From Blasia pusilla (lineage: Eukaryota > Marchantiophyta > Marchantiopsida > Blasiales), in assembly GCA_050084515.1 (NCBI GenBank), contig CM114272.1, positions 34,534,001 to 34,598,000 of the forward strand: a stretch of 64,000 nucleotides of DNA, read 5' to 3'. The position numbers and the translations under genes were made by a program. Below the pieces are notes generated by a model that ran no database searches, was not told the DNA's origin, and saw only the letters and a list, made by a program, of their open reading frames with translations. Of the stretch, positions 25,250 through 38,220 are shown one piece after another (within the stretch, counting starts at the first letter, position 1; every line of letters begins with the position of its first letter).

Positions 25250-26318
25250 TCAAGTGCACTCAAGGACCCAAATGACTATAGGAGCAGAAATTATGTTCCA
25301 AATCCTTGTTGGCAATTACATACCTTGTCTTATCTTTAACATCACAGCCACAACCAACCTCATACAAGTTTTTGGTCTTTCTTTGATGAATTCTAACTCA
25401 ACTTTCATGTTCTTAGACACATAACTCTCTTCCATTTTATTTTAATCAAGCGTGTTGCTTGATTTCTCAACCTCCAATCTAGACATATGGTATTCATTGC
25501 ACTTCCTTGCAGCTCTCGTGCTCAATTGACACTTCACCCACTCTCTTGGATCCAAATGAAACTTTCCCTTGAACCACTCAATCTTTTCTTCTCAATGTTC
25601 ATGCAACTTGCTCCAATAACCAAATCTAAGATCAAATTGGGATCCTCTATACTCCTCAAATCAATCAAAAACTCATTCACTGACCACAATACACATGATA
25701 AAGATCTAGATCACGTGCAAAATCACATTAGAAACAAATTGCTCTCCAACTAAGTAAATACTAGATGGGCCAAACCCACCTTCAATATGAGGAGATACAT
25801 TTATAATGCATGTCAACAAAATCCTACCCTAGCCTATGCTTGGAAGGCTCAATTATGGAAAGATCAGCCTCTCCATAGGATATACCCCTCTCTAAGCCCC
25901 CAAAGCTCCAAGGAGATGACCTATATATACATAAATGTCACCTCAACTTGTACACAAGGTTCTTAATAAATAAAAAAACCTCCAAGAAACCTTCAAGAAA
26001 GTCCAAAGAAAGCTCCCAAAGGGTGATTTGTGCATATAGGTCACAAAAGAAGGCCATAAGGTCACTATTGGTTAGTCTATCCACACCTAATTATGCACAT
26101 AATCTCCTAACCAAGGCCTACTATCTACTCGCCTAACTACAAATACGGTTACAATGATCACCTAGCAAACGGGAGTGCATTTATCCTCATAAATACCTTT
26201 TACATGATGGTATAGTTAAAGTGGTCCAACAAGGATAGAGTTGCATGTACAAATGTTATTTTCCATGCACAAATTACTTGATTAAAAATTTACATAGCAA
26301 ACATTTTTTAAGATCTTT
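25250..26318. other. Intergenic, no gene seen
   Basis: No recognisable coding sequence, RNA gene or repeat on either strand. Confidence 0.4.
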
Positions 26319-26531
26319 GTTGATGAGTATTTGAAGGACTACCCTCTAATAGATTTTTTTCATAAAGGAGGAGTTTTGGTACTTAAGTCAATTGCATAAT
26401 CTTATAACTAGATACATGAAGATGGTTGTCATTTCATACTAGAGCATTGGATGAGCATCATACACGGACACAAGATAGTGAAGTATGTTGCACCTTCAAG
26501 CAAGAATCACAAAGATTCTAATACAATATGA
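26319..26531 (+). pseudogene. Short unidentified coding relic
   Basis: One plus frame reads VDEYLKDYPLIDFFHKGG, then about 50 further residues, passing a TAA and a TAG, up to TGA at about 26530. The protein-like composition is unusual for this AT-rich region. No domain recognised; could be chance. Confidence 0.25.
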
Positions 26532-26944
26532 GTGTCTTTGGGGGAAAGCTATCAAAATTTGGCCATGCGGAGGAGATTCTAGATTTTGACTCTCATACAA
26601 ATCACGTTTTTTTCCCCTATGATATATGTTGATGGTATGAGATAATTTTACAAAAGTAGGCTCAATTCATTATTTGCGTTGAGTGTTGTGTCCTTATAAT
26701 CGACACTTGCATTTACAAATGAGATTATTGGGTTAGCGATGAGTTATTCATATTTATCTCTAAGATAGAGAAGTGATCCTCTCTTCATTTCCTACTAGTA
26801 CTTTGTTTAAGACACCACATTGCATATTAGAAGAAGCCCTCACACATAGTTGGAAGCAAAGATGCACTTCCACAAGTGCAGGAATATATGTCAAAACTCC
26901 ACATGTAATATGCACCCACTGAGCTCTAAATAAAATTTCCTTCT

Positions 26945-27238
<294 letters not shown>

Positions 27239-27960
27239 AGATACAGATATAGATAAGAAGTGATTTCCCTAGAATAGACACAAGAGGCTTATTATCTTAT
27301 TATATGTGATGATGTATGCCCACATGTCACTAAACTGAACTAGAAGAGTTATCTTGGGCTTGGTAAAATGTCAATAGTCTCCCCCAAGGTCACCCCTACA
27401 TCCTTTTCATATAAATGTAATATAAAGAAATCAAGTTCATATCTAATAAGTGCTTTGATGAAGATGTGATCCAATTGCTTATATGTGTTCACACATCTAA
27501 TCTCTAATTTATGAAAATAATAAGATTGTCTACATATATGATTGTTGGATACGAATATGTTAGATCCATATCTACAAGTAAATTGTTCAACCCAAGTGAT
27601 TTGTATGTTGCTATGGTTGCTTCTTTCTATCAATATGGCTCCAAATGAGCCGAAAAGAAGGGGAAAACTGCTCTCTCATGTTACTTGTTGCCTCAACAAG
27701 TCATCCTGGACTTTGTGAGGCTTTCCTCAAGTATCCTCGGAGATGCTCTACTAGATCTCGTTGATCTGTCCTAAAAGACGTGACAACTACTATGATCAAA
27801 TGACATTGAGATTGGCTTGCTTGTTGTCATATCCAATCCAAAATTATCAAGAGCATACTAGCGTTGAACAATCCATATATTATCTCCATCCTTGATGAAT
27901 TCTAGATTAAGAAATTACTTGGGTTCTCCCAATGTTTTACTCGACATCCCAAAGTCCTAA
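27239..27960 (-). pseudogene. Second, strongly decayed Ty1/copia relic
   Basis: Minus strand: a purine tract cttgggggaga (27378-27388) marks the 3' LTR side. Upstream of it (27390-27634) lies a frame aligned with the RNase H tail of the copia relic at 16.9 kb (CVNTYKQLDHIFIKAL against the TKHVEVHYHFIKEK region). At 27826-27960 the DNA aligns with 17570-17710 (end of RT, 'ttgatgaattctag', 'ttgggttctccca'). Between them a 190-bp unrelated segment (27635-27825) has replaced the middle. No open frame of useful length. Confidence 0.6.
27635..27825. repeat. 190-bp dispersed repeat, copy 1 (second copy at 39405-39575)
   Basis: Shares 'aaatgagcc(g/a)aaa', 'ctctctca(t/a)gttact', 'agtcatcct', 'cctaaaagac(g/a)tga' with 39405-39575 in the same order and orientation. 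Here it interrupts a copia relic, so it may be a small mobile element; termini not defined. Confidence 0.5.
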
Positions 27961-28245
27961 AAAGAAACCGTCTTGGCATGACTATAAGACCTTTGAACAA
28001 AAAAAGAAGTTCAATTTTTTTCCACCTGTTGAATCATGTGTAATATATCCTTTAAATGATTTAATTTTCTCCCAAATTTTCAAAGAAAAGAGTTATACAT
28101 TCTAAAACAAAATTTTTCTAAGATCAATTAATATAATATTACATCTTTTTTTATGTAGATGAATAGAGAATATCCATGCAACGTATTTAGTATGGCTAGA
28201 TGTCAATCTTGAGAGGTTGAGGATTACTTCTTGAGAAATAGGCTA

Positions 28246-28251
<6 letters not shown>

Positions 28252-28296
<45 letters not shown>
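28252..28296. repeat. (GA)22 microsatellite
   Basis: Uninterrupted GA repeat of 45 bp. Confidence 0.97.
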
Positions 28297-28301
<5 letters not shown>

Positions 28302-30140
28302 GGCTCATTCCTCTCTTTTTTGAACCTTCTTGCATAAGATCGCTAAGCTATGGTGCTTCTCACCTTATGAATAAACCAAACCTCTTACCATAAGAGTGGG
28401 TTTGGCTTGACATTAGAATGAGAGATGGATTGTGTTTGCAAGAGATTATTGCCATTTTTTTGGAGATGTTTTGGTAGATAATCGCCTCGCGTTTGGACTC
28501 CGCAATTTATTATGTGAATCTAATTTTTTTGGTTTATGGATGGTGATAGTGACGTTTATGTATATGAGAATGGGCACAACAAAGAGACCCGTAGATGAAA
28601 AAAGGGATCTAAGATTTTCCATGAGATAGATTTTGCTCTATTTGGACTTAAATTTGTTGGGATTTTCCCATTGGATTGACTTATACCATCTCCCCAATTT
28701 TCAATGAAAGATAACTTACATCCCAAATCCCAAAATTTTTAGGTCATTTTTGGGCTTGATGATAAAAAAAAATAATGAACAAAGAATTACTGATTTTAAT
28801 TAAAATTTATTTATATCTTTGGTGTGACATGTTTTTGAATGGCCCCTTCCATAGATCACTACCTACCTATAAAGCTTCAAACAAAAATACCTTGCATCCC
28901 AAAATAAAAAATACTTGGGATATATCTTTTCTTGGAACTTTGATTTGCAATGTCCTCTATTTGAGGTACACTTGATGGAATCACTTCTAGTTTCAATCTT
29001 TTGGACCATGGACTCTTAGACTTATGAGGGTTGATCACCTGGTCATATGTTGATTTTTTAATTTATTTAGATATTTGATCATCCCTTTTTAGATTTTGAA
29101 TTGGTTCACTATGCATGCTAACAATTTGAATTGAAAATAGTTTCTTACAGCATGACTTCATGTCATAAAAAATATCTCTCTTGGAGAAGATTTTTTGGTT
29201 GGAAAGATTAAACCAACCATAACCCTTTGAATCTATGATATAGTCCAAGAAAATAGGCACCGATCGAGAAGAAAGGAAAACTAGAAAATCCATTTTCTAT
29301 AAAAAGAACCAACTAACCAAGATAACTACAACAAGATCAAGCATGCATGAAAATGATACTTAAGGAGAAAGTCAAATAAAAATAATCTTTATGAAACATG
29401 GATCCTAGGAGGAGAGAGTCAGAATTATCCATGGTGTATGCCTAATGTTGAGAAGCCATGAATGAGAGCCTAATGTTGGGACCATGAATGTAAATATCAA
29501 AAGATTAAGAAAAACAAGAAAAAATATAAAAAATTAAATAAATTTGGAACGTCATTGAGGGTCAAAATTACCAAGACATCTTTTCCATGAATATGACCTT
29601 ATGTTGGGACACATGATTAAAAAAAAATACAAGAGAAGTCCTATGATCTTATATGGACACAAATAAAAGTATAGATAGAAACAAGTATTTGCAATTACGT
29701 TTCCAATTCTAGCCCACCACATAATGTAAACATGAGTAACAAAGATCCCAATAATTTTGTTAAAACTCTTAATTTTTTTTCAGAATCCCCAAATAAAAAT
29801 TGGACGAGATGAAGAAATTGAGTTTTGAAAGTGGAAAGAATAACTAACCAAACACTTAACTGTCTTCCATGTGGAAAATAATTATTACTTTTCCACGTTT
29901 CTCACTTTCCCAAAGCTAACCAAGGAGTAACAGATCGTTCATCTACTCCAAAGAGAAGAGATGCTAATGCGTAACATATGATAGCAGTTTTTATTATAAA
30001 TTTAAATTCAAATATATCGTTTAAAAGGTTTAAAGATAGGTTTTCACTAAACTCCACTAGTAATTCGACGCGTGTATTGAGGACGCGGGTTAAGGATTCC
30101 GGCACGGTTGTCGCTCACATGAAGAAGTTCCGTACTTTAA
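28297..30140. other. AT-rich intergenic DNA with diverged satellite-like fragments
   Basis: 28660-28760 resembles part of the 175-185 bp satellite unit ('ttttcaatgaaagataact', 'cccaaatcccaaaatttttagg'). Otherwise no gene or RNA recognised. Confidence 0.4.
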
Positions 30141-33100
30141 CTAATTAGGGTTAAAGGTAAGCGGATAATGAGGATACCCTGCCATGAACCCCCCGCGCGG
30201 GAGGTCGCAGTGTCGCACGCTGCAACAGATGGCAGGTTGTATCGTGTCCGCACGCTGTGATATGTAGCATGCGTCTCGGGCGGCCATCTGGACGGGACGG
30301 GGCCGACGGGCAGTGCCCGACTCCCCGGCGGGGTGCCCCGAATGTTTTTATACAAGAAGTCCTACGGACTGCGTCTCCCTCCATTCAAAGCAAAGTCGAC
30401 TTTGCTTTTGCAACCCCCTCGAGCTTTTCAACTACTGCTACCGCCTATCCACGTAGGCGAACCCACGAGCCATGTTGGTGGTTGGCTGGGCGTCCCAATT
30501 TGACCCGAGAATACGGCCCTCGCCAACAACCCGTTCTCCAACTCCGACTGCGCGTTCGACCGTGGCGCAGTCCACCGGGTACCTGGGCCGCCGGAGGGCC
30601 GTCTCAGCCGGGATTATGGAGCAAGTCACGGCTCGGCAAGCGACGGGGCTGGATGGACCGGGGAGTAGTGACAAAATGGGAACGGTGCCCCGTGGGGTTG
30701 CGCTTCGGCAATCGGCACACAAAGTCAACAGGACAGGGAGACGCCGAAGCAGTGCCGAACGGAGGCTGAATTCGAATTGAAGGAGCTTGCCGTAGTACCG
30801 CTCGCTGTACGGCAGCAGGGGAGGGGTGAAGCTCGGTAAGAGGCGAGCCGAGGAAGGGATTATCTTGTCGATCGCGGGAGAGGGAGAGGGGAGGGAGAGC
30901 GAGACGGAGGAGGAGGAGGAGGAGGAGAAGGAGAGGAGTTCGGCACAAGACACTGGCGCTTTATTTCGGACTTGCATCATCGCCTAAACTGCTTTGAAGA
31001 AGACCACGCCGTCGTGTACCCGCGAGCACTCCGTTCCGTCCGTCCGTCCATCCGTCCAGGGAGTGAGCGAATCATTGAACGGGCTCGCTCTCAGGAGCAT
31101 GTGATCTCAGGGCAGAGGAGAGCGGAACGCAGGCAGGGCAGGGCAGGGCAGGGCAGGCCGGGTGAAGGACTACAAGTCTGGGAAAGGGAAAAGAAAGGGG
31201 TTTGGTCGAGCGTATGATATTCATGGACAGCAGTAGAAGTAGTAGGAAGTAGCAGGAGCAGAAGCCTGAGAAGGGAGCAAAGCACAGTGTGGAGCGCTCC
31301 GGCCGCACATTCACAGACGGTGGCTTTACCCCGTGTGGGGCACGAAGTGTACAGGAGTGAGCAGCCGAGAGTTGCTGTTGTGCGTTGTGTGATGAGGTGG
31401 TTTTGACAAAGAAGTCAACTGCGGAAGGATGAGAAAGTATTATGGAAGTGTCCGTCCCATACATTGAACGCATCATCTCAGAGGAGGAGAAGGGGCGATG
31501 GGTCGGTGCAGTTTATCAGGAAGCGCCATAATTTAGGCAATGTTAAAGACGGGCGATTAGCGAAGAGAAAGCTCATCAATCATCCGCGAATACGGGGTTG
31601 GGCCAAACCCTAAACCCAACCACCACATGCGCATAATCGCTTGGACGTGCGATCAGAATCTGCGCGCCCCAGTCGAGCTCTTTCGGAAGCGCAGGAAATT
31701 CTTCCGGGTCCTCTCTTCTCTGTACAAACAATTACTTCTGGCTATGTCCTCCGACGACGCTCCCCTGCTTCAGCATTGTACGTCATCATGTCCCGCCTCG
31801 TACCTCTTGTTGAACGTTTGTCCGAATTGTGGATGTAGCCTGCCTGACAGTGAGTAGTAAAGATAGAAGTCGCTGAATGACAGCGAACAGCCTGGAATGT
31901 TTCTCTCCCGTTAGTAGAGGTCGTGATCTGCAATTGGCTCGAGACTGAGCAGTATCGTCAGTATATGCAGCCACGCAGGAAGGGATGTGAAAGTGAGATT
32001 TTCTCGCAGGAGGTTATGGTCCTCCCAGCCTCTTGAAGCGCCAGGCCTGCTTCCCCTCCACTTGGTAGATTTCGATTGCGGGGAAGGAAGGAAGGAATCG
32101 AGATTGAGGTGAGAACAGTTTGAGATGAGATCCGAGCGATATTGTCAACTAGCAGGAAGTGTCCTTCTAGCATGGTCGTAGTCGGTCGAGTGCTGGCTTC
32201 AGAGGACGGGTGGCGAGTTGCATGTTACAGATGCGCAACACAGGTATTGGCTATGGTGACCAATCGCGTAGATAGCCAACGGCCGCGGGAATGAGCAAGA
32301 GATAGGCAGGGTCGACCAGCTGACCAATTCTCGGTTCAGTAGTTTGAGTGTTCGAATCTTCGCCGTAGATACGAATGAAACCTAGGGCGATTGGGCGGAG
32401 CAGCCGAATTCCCGGAACCTTAGTCCTCCTGTGTCTTGGACCGGAAGTGCCCGGCAAACGATCAAACGGACATCCTCCTCTCCAGATCGCCTGGAGTGGC
32501 GACGAGATGCCCCTGACTCTCGGGAAGTGAGATTGCGTACGGCGCGAAATCGTCGGACTTGAATTTCTTCTCTGTGAAGTGAGACTGTGAAGCCTGGCCT
32601 GTGTCTCAATTGGATGGAATAAACAGGAGAACGCAGTGCAGAGTAAGAAAGTCAGTGTGTCGATTCATTATGTTTATTCCAGATTGTCAGAGTTTCCCTG
32701 GGGCTTCCGCCCGAGTGATAGAGTAGGCTTCCTCAATAGAGTTTATGATTTCAGTCTGTGCCGACTTGTTAGGCATAGACTGGCGTGAGCCAGTTTTGGG
32801 GTTGATTGAATGCCTCAGGATGTGATTGGATCGTTGGGACTTTTCTAGTGGCAGCACGCTGCGCTAAGTTGCTGTCTAAGGACCTTTGCGAAGATACCTA
32901 GCGAGCACCGCAGCTTGGGGCTTTCCGTGCATGCTGGATTTCGTCCACTTTGGTTGTGTGTGGAGCTTTAGTTTGTGTTGCCCTGGTCCTTGGTGTTGTT
33001 CAACCTGGAGAAACCTCCCTGCTTGTGTTTAAGCTTTCACAAAAGCCTGTGTTCTCACTCCTTGCATCAACATTCTGTTATGTAATCAGGAAGTTGGTAC

Positions 33101-33302
33101 AGTTTAATATGCGGAGCAGTCCACTGGCGAGTAAAGTGAAGAGTAGTAATGAACGTGCATTCTTAGTCTTTTGAAGGGCCTAGTATCGAAGGGAAAGTCT
33201 GCATGCGATACCGGCAGATGTCTACGGAGTTCTGCCTCCACTGGAATCAGCAAGCTATTTTTAAGGAGCTTCTTCTCATTCCGAAATCAGCTCCTCATGC
33301 AG

Positions 33303-33735
33303 GGTAATCTCTTTTGACTCTCGCTTCATCAAGGGCTTTTCAGCTCACGCACAGAATTCAGGCTCATTAATTCTATGATAAGCCATGGATTTTTGCGAAC
33401 CTCGACTCATCAATCGCCCCCTGCATACACTTTAGAAGAATTCTGCGTGCATGCAAATCAGTAGATAAGTGAGGGGAGAAGAAAAGCTCTGGCGAAGTCA
33501 AATTTTCAGAAATGTTAGCCTGTTTATCTTGTTTGTTGCATTTTTGGACAACTTTCTGACTGTTCGCCAGACTTCGAGATTGTCGGTCCGAGACTCTCAA
33601 ATTTCCAACGACTGCTCTGTCCTCAGTATACAGTTTCAACATTAACTACTACGTCCATCTCATATAGCGGGGTTTAGGTCTTATGCTATGCCATTCTGAG
33701 TCTTTACAGAGTTCAATCGCTCTCTCTCTTTTTCA
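33303..33735 (+). other. Candidate 5'UTR intron
   Basis: A donor-like 'cagg|gtaatc' near 33303 and an excellent acceptor 'ctctctctctttttcag|cacgaatc' at 33735, upstream of the small ORF at 34451. A second acceptor-like 'gtttgtacag|ggcctgg' lies near 34415. Splice signals alone are weak evidence. Confidence 0.25.
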
Positions 33736-34450
33736 GCACGAATCAGGAAGCGATAGCTATGTGGATGCAGCCAAATTTATTCTTTTCCCCCGTTATAAGT
33801 AGAGTCAAGAGCTGTACTGCTACTTTTTTTATTCTTTCCAGTCTTATTATTGGTATTTCAGAACTGTGTCACGGTTTTGAGAGGCCACCATCTCCCCCAG
33901 TACTCGTTCTGTTTAAATTTAAGTCTCTCATTTCCGTTTCGGACAGTTTCAGGAACTAATCTGCTCTAAGGAGTCTTCTCCTTGCCCTTTTTTTTGTTGT
34001 GATTCATGTTTATCGGATTTTCTTTGAGAGTTTGTGCTCGCGTATGATGGTTTTGTTTGGTTCTCTTGGTGGTAGATGGTATACCATATTTTGTTGATTT
34101 AATTGAACCGTGTCTATTCAGGTGGTTCTCTATAGGCTGAACATATGGAATTTCAGAGTCCCTGGTTGTTTTGGAATTCGTGGTCAAATCGAGATTTATG
34201 TGAACTCGAGGTCTCTAGCTGATCCTGGAGGGAGGAAGTGATGCGAATTCAACAACGACCTCTTCCAGGTGTGGATGACTGCGAGGGGCTGGCTTCCTCA
34301 CAACAGCAGTTTATATAGCTAGTTCTTGGTCAGCAGAGGCCGAATGAGCTACACAGATTGGTTCGTGGTTGTCTGCTCCTCTGTTGTCTCTCGAAGTTAA
34401 CCTGTGTTTGTACAGGGCCTGGGTGGCTTGGGTGGCAACGTTTTTAATGG

Positions 34451-34696
34451 ATGTATACTGCGATGGCGGATGATGTTTACACCATTTTGGTGACAGGAGC
34501 TGTGCTGATAGCAATCACAATTATCTTCTTCATTTCCTACAAAGCGTTTACAATACTTAAGGCAAGGTACCGAGCCCAGAGGCAAATGCAGTGCCAAACT
34601 TCACCCAGACCCCCGTCATCAATACAAGTACTTGATATGAGCGGTACTTCACCGGGGAATGTCTCCCCATACCCTACCCTGTCAACGAATGTGTGA
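34451..34696 (+). CDS. Small single-pass membrane protein, unknown
   Basis: An ATG-initiated frame of 81 residues; a second ATG four codons later (MADDVYT...) would give 77. A short acidic N-terminus is followed by a strongly hydrophobic helix (about residues 11-32, TILVTGAVLIAITIIFFISY), then a basic stretch KARYRAQRQ and a Ser/Pro-rich tail ending STNV. Under the positive-inside rule the tail would be cytosolic. It lies in the GC-rich island, about 35 nt after an acceptor-like 'tacagg'. Family not recognised. It could be a complete small protein or the first exon of a longer one. Confidence 0.4.
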   Translation: MYTAMADDVYTILVTGAVLIAITIIFFISYKAFTILKARYRAQRQMQCQTSPRPPSSIQVLDMSGTSPGNVSPYPTLSTNV

Positions 34697-36740
34697 TATT
34701 GATGTCATTTCCAGTGGAGGCACTTCAAATGTCGTCAGCCAGTACTCCCGGTTTGGATCGTGAGGATAATCTGGGATAAATGAAAGTTGCAGAGACATTT
34801 GACAGCCCGAAAAGCTGATTCCCATCATAGAGATGCACTCAATGGCTTGCTCTTCTGCCAGATCATGAGCACTGTGAATGGGTTATTAAGTAAGAACGAG
34901 CTTCTAGCGTCCGTAGTTTCCAACAGCGCCATTCCACAGATTGGCTCTGATCTATAGAAATAGTACAAGAGTTTCAAAGCTTCCAGCTTGTAACCGGGTG
35001 GATGCATCTTGCGAGATTCCTTGAGTGCACTGATATCTTGTGTTGGTTTCACTGCTAGTTGATGTCGCGCGCATACTGTTTGGGGAAACACCCACGAATG
35101 AGTTTTGGTCATACGCACTTGACCTGCAGAATTAGTCTTTGTATACAGTAGATTTAAGATGTTTCTTCATGCGAAACGCCTTTCAGACGTGGATTTGCCG
35201 CGACTAAATGTTCATAATTCAAAAATCATTCAGGCTTTCGTTTTAACGGAGGAGTAAAATCTGTGCCCGCCAGTCTGAGTGTAGCTTCCACTCTTGTTGC
35301 ATCTCGGATAAGGTTTTCGCAGTCGATCCACATTGGACTTTTGTGCGTCCCTCGTAATTCGTATCCCTGTCAAGTCCGTGAAGGTTTGAATCCAGTGCGG
35401 ATGCAGGATGTGGCTTGGTGGGCGATCGCCAGTCCATCGGTGTACAGTTGTTGGCGGGTCAGTTCTTTATGTGTTGGTTTCCCAGTTTGTAGCACTGCGC
35501 CAAGAACGTGTACTAAAATGTGGGCCTGAACCGAGCCATTCTCGTCTCGGTATCACGTCTCCTCTAGTGTCGTGTGACTCCGCAAGAAGTTCTGTTTCTT
35601 CGAGCTCTGCTCACTACTACCGGCTGGCCTTTCCAAGCCGTTTCATCATCCGGAGTTCAATACTTGCATGCCTTTCGTACTCTCTTCATTCCACCACGGC
35701 AGTCCGTCATGAATCCCTCGCTGGAGCCCCTTGCGCTCTCAGGGCCTCAAATTCCAGAGCAGTACGTTCGGTGCACCACCTGCCATGCGCCAGGGAGGTG
35801 GCGGCTCCTGAATATCGCATGTCGGATTTCGGTCCTTGGCAGTGGAACAGAATTCTTGATGAGGAATAAGTCAACTAAACAAACGTTTTCCAGGCACGCT
35901 ATCTCCGTGCCTTCTCCTGTCTTGGAACTGCGTTCGAACGGTCTCCGGATTGCTGTCAAGTTCCGAAGCAGCAGGAGCAGAAGTCGTACTTATGATCGGC
36001 GAGCAGGGAGCCCACGTATGTAGACCTAGATTCCTGGTTGCCTGCGGTGATCGAGCCAAGTCGTATGCAAATCTCCACTCTGATTCGTTGTTTGTCCTTT
36101 AGTCAGTCGCAAGCGCTCTCGAGTCTTGAATGGTGCGCCTTTCTTCTCACCCGGGTTGGTGTAGACCCCCAGAGCCCGAACGCTCATCAGTGTGACCGAT
36201 CCCAGACATAACTCTCCGGTGCGTGAAGCGTGGGACGTAAGTCACCATGGCTCTGTGGCGTGTCGTGTGTGACCTTCTCCGTGTAGAACACCTGACGCAA
36301 CGATGGTCTTTAAGACTCTCATCAGCTATACCTTCACCTGAAATACCCGCCTCGCCTACGTACGGTCAGGACGGATGAAAGGACAGTCGTGGTATGTCAT
36401 CGTACTTGACAGGATTTCGTCCGCGTAGTGCAATGTGTCTGTCTTTCTTTCCTCCAGAGCGCTTGGCTTTGACTTCGTCAAATCCCTTGTTTCTACCCGC
36501 ATTATGAGCTCTCGCGGGATATCCCGGCCTCTTCTAAGTTCTAAGTTCTAACCCGTCCCGTGCGACGCCCCCGAGGATTCATCTTGACTCCACAATTCAT
36601 GCACATCCACCCAGCGTCGCGACAAACATCTCCGTATCTATTCTCTCACGTCCCGAACTGCAGGATTCGTGACCTTGTATGTCGTCCATCGCGAGGGGTA
36701 AGTGGCAAAGTGAATTCGCAGTCGGTAATCATGTAGTGCA
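34697..36740. other. GC-rich island, no supported gene
   Basis: Several overlapping open frames on both strands (for example 35408-35869 plus, 35574-36023 plus) show no domain and no preferred strand. It might be 3'UTR, intron or a neighbouring promoter. Confidence 0.3.
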
Positions 36741-36759
36741 GGTGCAGCCACGAGGAGCC

Positions 36760-37330
36760 GATCGACTGAAACTGTGGAAGCAGGTACCGCTTGCTTCCGA
36801 CGATGGATTTCACCCTCGCCTTGGGACGCTCGCTCGTATAGATCTTCCTCCACTTTTCGATTGCATGGTGAGGAGGTGGAAGCGCATTCCGCTGCATACG
36901 ACGATGGATCTCACCTTCTTCTCCTTCGCTCGCCCTCGAGGCCGTGGTACGCCCTGGGCAACCTTCGGCCACAGTTTTTCCACCGCTTTCCGACTGCAGG
37001 AAAGGAGCCGACGAAGTTGAAGCACAGACCGCGGCGTACGACGACGCTGGATATCACCTCCACCCTCACCCTCACCCTCGAGGCCGTGGGATGTACATTG
37101 CGCATTACGCCACAGTTTTCCACCACCTTTTGATTGATTGTATCGAGAGGAGCCAGATACCGCTGCTTACGAAGATGGATGTTATCTGCTTCACCCTCGG
37201 CCTTGCACTCGCGGCCGTGGTACGCATGCCAATGGCAGCCCCCGCTCGCAGTTTTTTCATCGCCCCCTCACTCCACGAAGAGGAATCCATGAAGTGTAAG
37301 CACAGACCGCAGCATGCGACGTGGGTGTGC
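36760..37330 (+). repeat. Degenerate tandem repeat, 4-5 units of about 100-140 bp
   Basis: Units share 'gacgatggatttcaccctc', 'ctcgaggccgtggtacgc', 'acagttttccaccgcttt', 'aggagccgac', 'gaagcacagaccgc'. The 'ga(c/a)g(a/c)tggat' landmark recurs near 36798, 36899, 37039 and 37169. Open frames in both directions result from the repeat. Confidence 0.65.
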
Positions 37331-37395
37331 TACATTTTCTTTCTCCTTTTAATGATGCAAGCCTCGCTAGTATTTCACCATGCTAAGAAGTTGTG

Positions 37396-38220
37396 ATCAT
37401 TTCTTTTCCTGATCAAAACATAGAAAATTTGGCAAAGAATTTTCACATGTTACTAGATGTTACATGCTCAAGGCTTTGAGTTTGAGAAGGGGAAAAAAAC
37501 ACTCGTTGCTTTTGTTGGAGGATCTATGTTGCTTTGATAATATGCATCTAGAGAATGAGGAGCTTTGCAACATTCGAAGACTCTTATGGACACAAAACTT
37601 TCATTTCTCCATGTATTAACATCTACATGTTAATAAACTTACACACATATAACATGACTTAAAAAATAATCTCCCTATCATTTTTGAAAGAAAAATTCAC
37701 TCTAATTTTGGTCTCAACTCCTAAAACGTCGTGCCCTTCTTTGATCCGGGAAATGGAAAACTCCCATGTTTCCATTTCACATAGAAAAACATTATCTCTT
37801 TTTTAATAAACGAGAAAAATTCTTGTCCTTTAAAAAACGGTTCCATCCCTCCCCCATCCATTGTAACCTTTGATATCCAAAATTCATTTAAAAAACCTAA
37901 GATTGAATTTTTTGATAATTGGAAGGCCTCGATTTTCCAATACCCATGGTACATTTTTGCGCAGTCAACGGAGACATAAAGCCTACATATCAAATTGAGT
38001 TAATATTAAAGAATACATGGAACGTAACTAAAGGGTTGAGTTACCAATGATGGAGGATCTTGAACACCTAAGCATGACAACGTGAGTTTCTTCGAAATCT
38101 AGATTACTTGTAAGATGCATCATAAGAAGTTTTTTTATTATTTATGATTATATATTAAAAAATTCAAAAAATTTTATTGGATTTTATGCATGGAGTCACC
38201 TTTCTTATTTGATGTGCATG
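37396..38220. other. AT-rich intergenic DNA, no gene seen
   Basis: Return to AT-rich sequence after the island. The minus-strand open frame at 37721-37993 shows no domain. Confidence 0.4.

Larger units (their letters stand above)
30141..37395. other. GC-rich island, the most gene-like region of the window
   Basis: Composition changes abruptly from AT-rich to GC- and CpG-rich near 30150 and back near 37390. It contains simple repeats (GGA at 30907-30926, GTCC at 31032-31058, GGGCA at 31131-31158) of the kind found in promoters and 5'UTRs, pyrimidine-rich splice-acceptor-like sites (33735, 34415), and one small plausible CDS (34451-34696). Long open frames on both strands at 30257-30980 are expected from GC content and show no domain. 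I infer a host transcription unit, but exons other than the small ORF cannot be supported. Confidence 0.4.

Noticed and set aside
30257-30980. Overlapping 170- and 180-codon open frames in the GC island
   Set aside because: Both strands are open at once, no domain is visible, and GC-rich DNA has few stops by chance.
35380-35410. tRNA gene suggested by 'ggtttgaatcc'
   Set aside because: The B-box consensus is not met and no acceptor or anticodon stem can be drawn.
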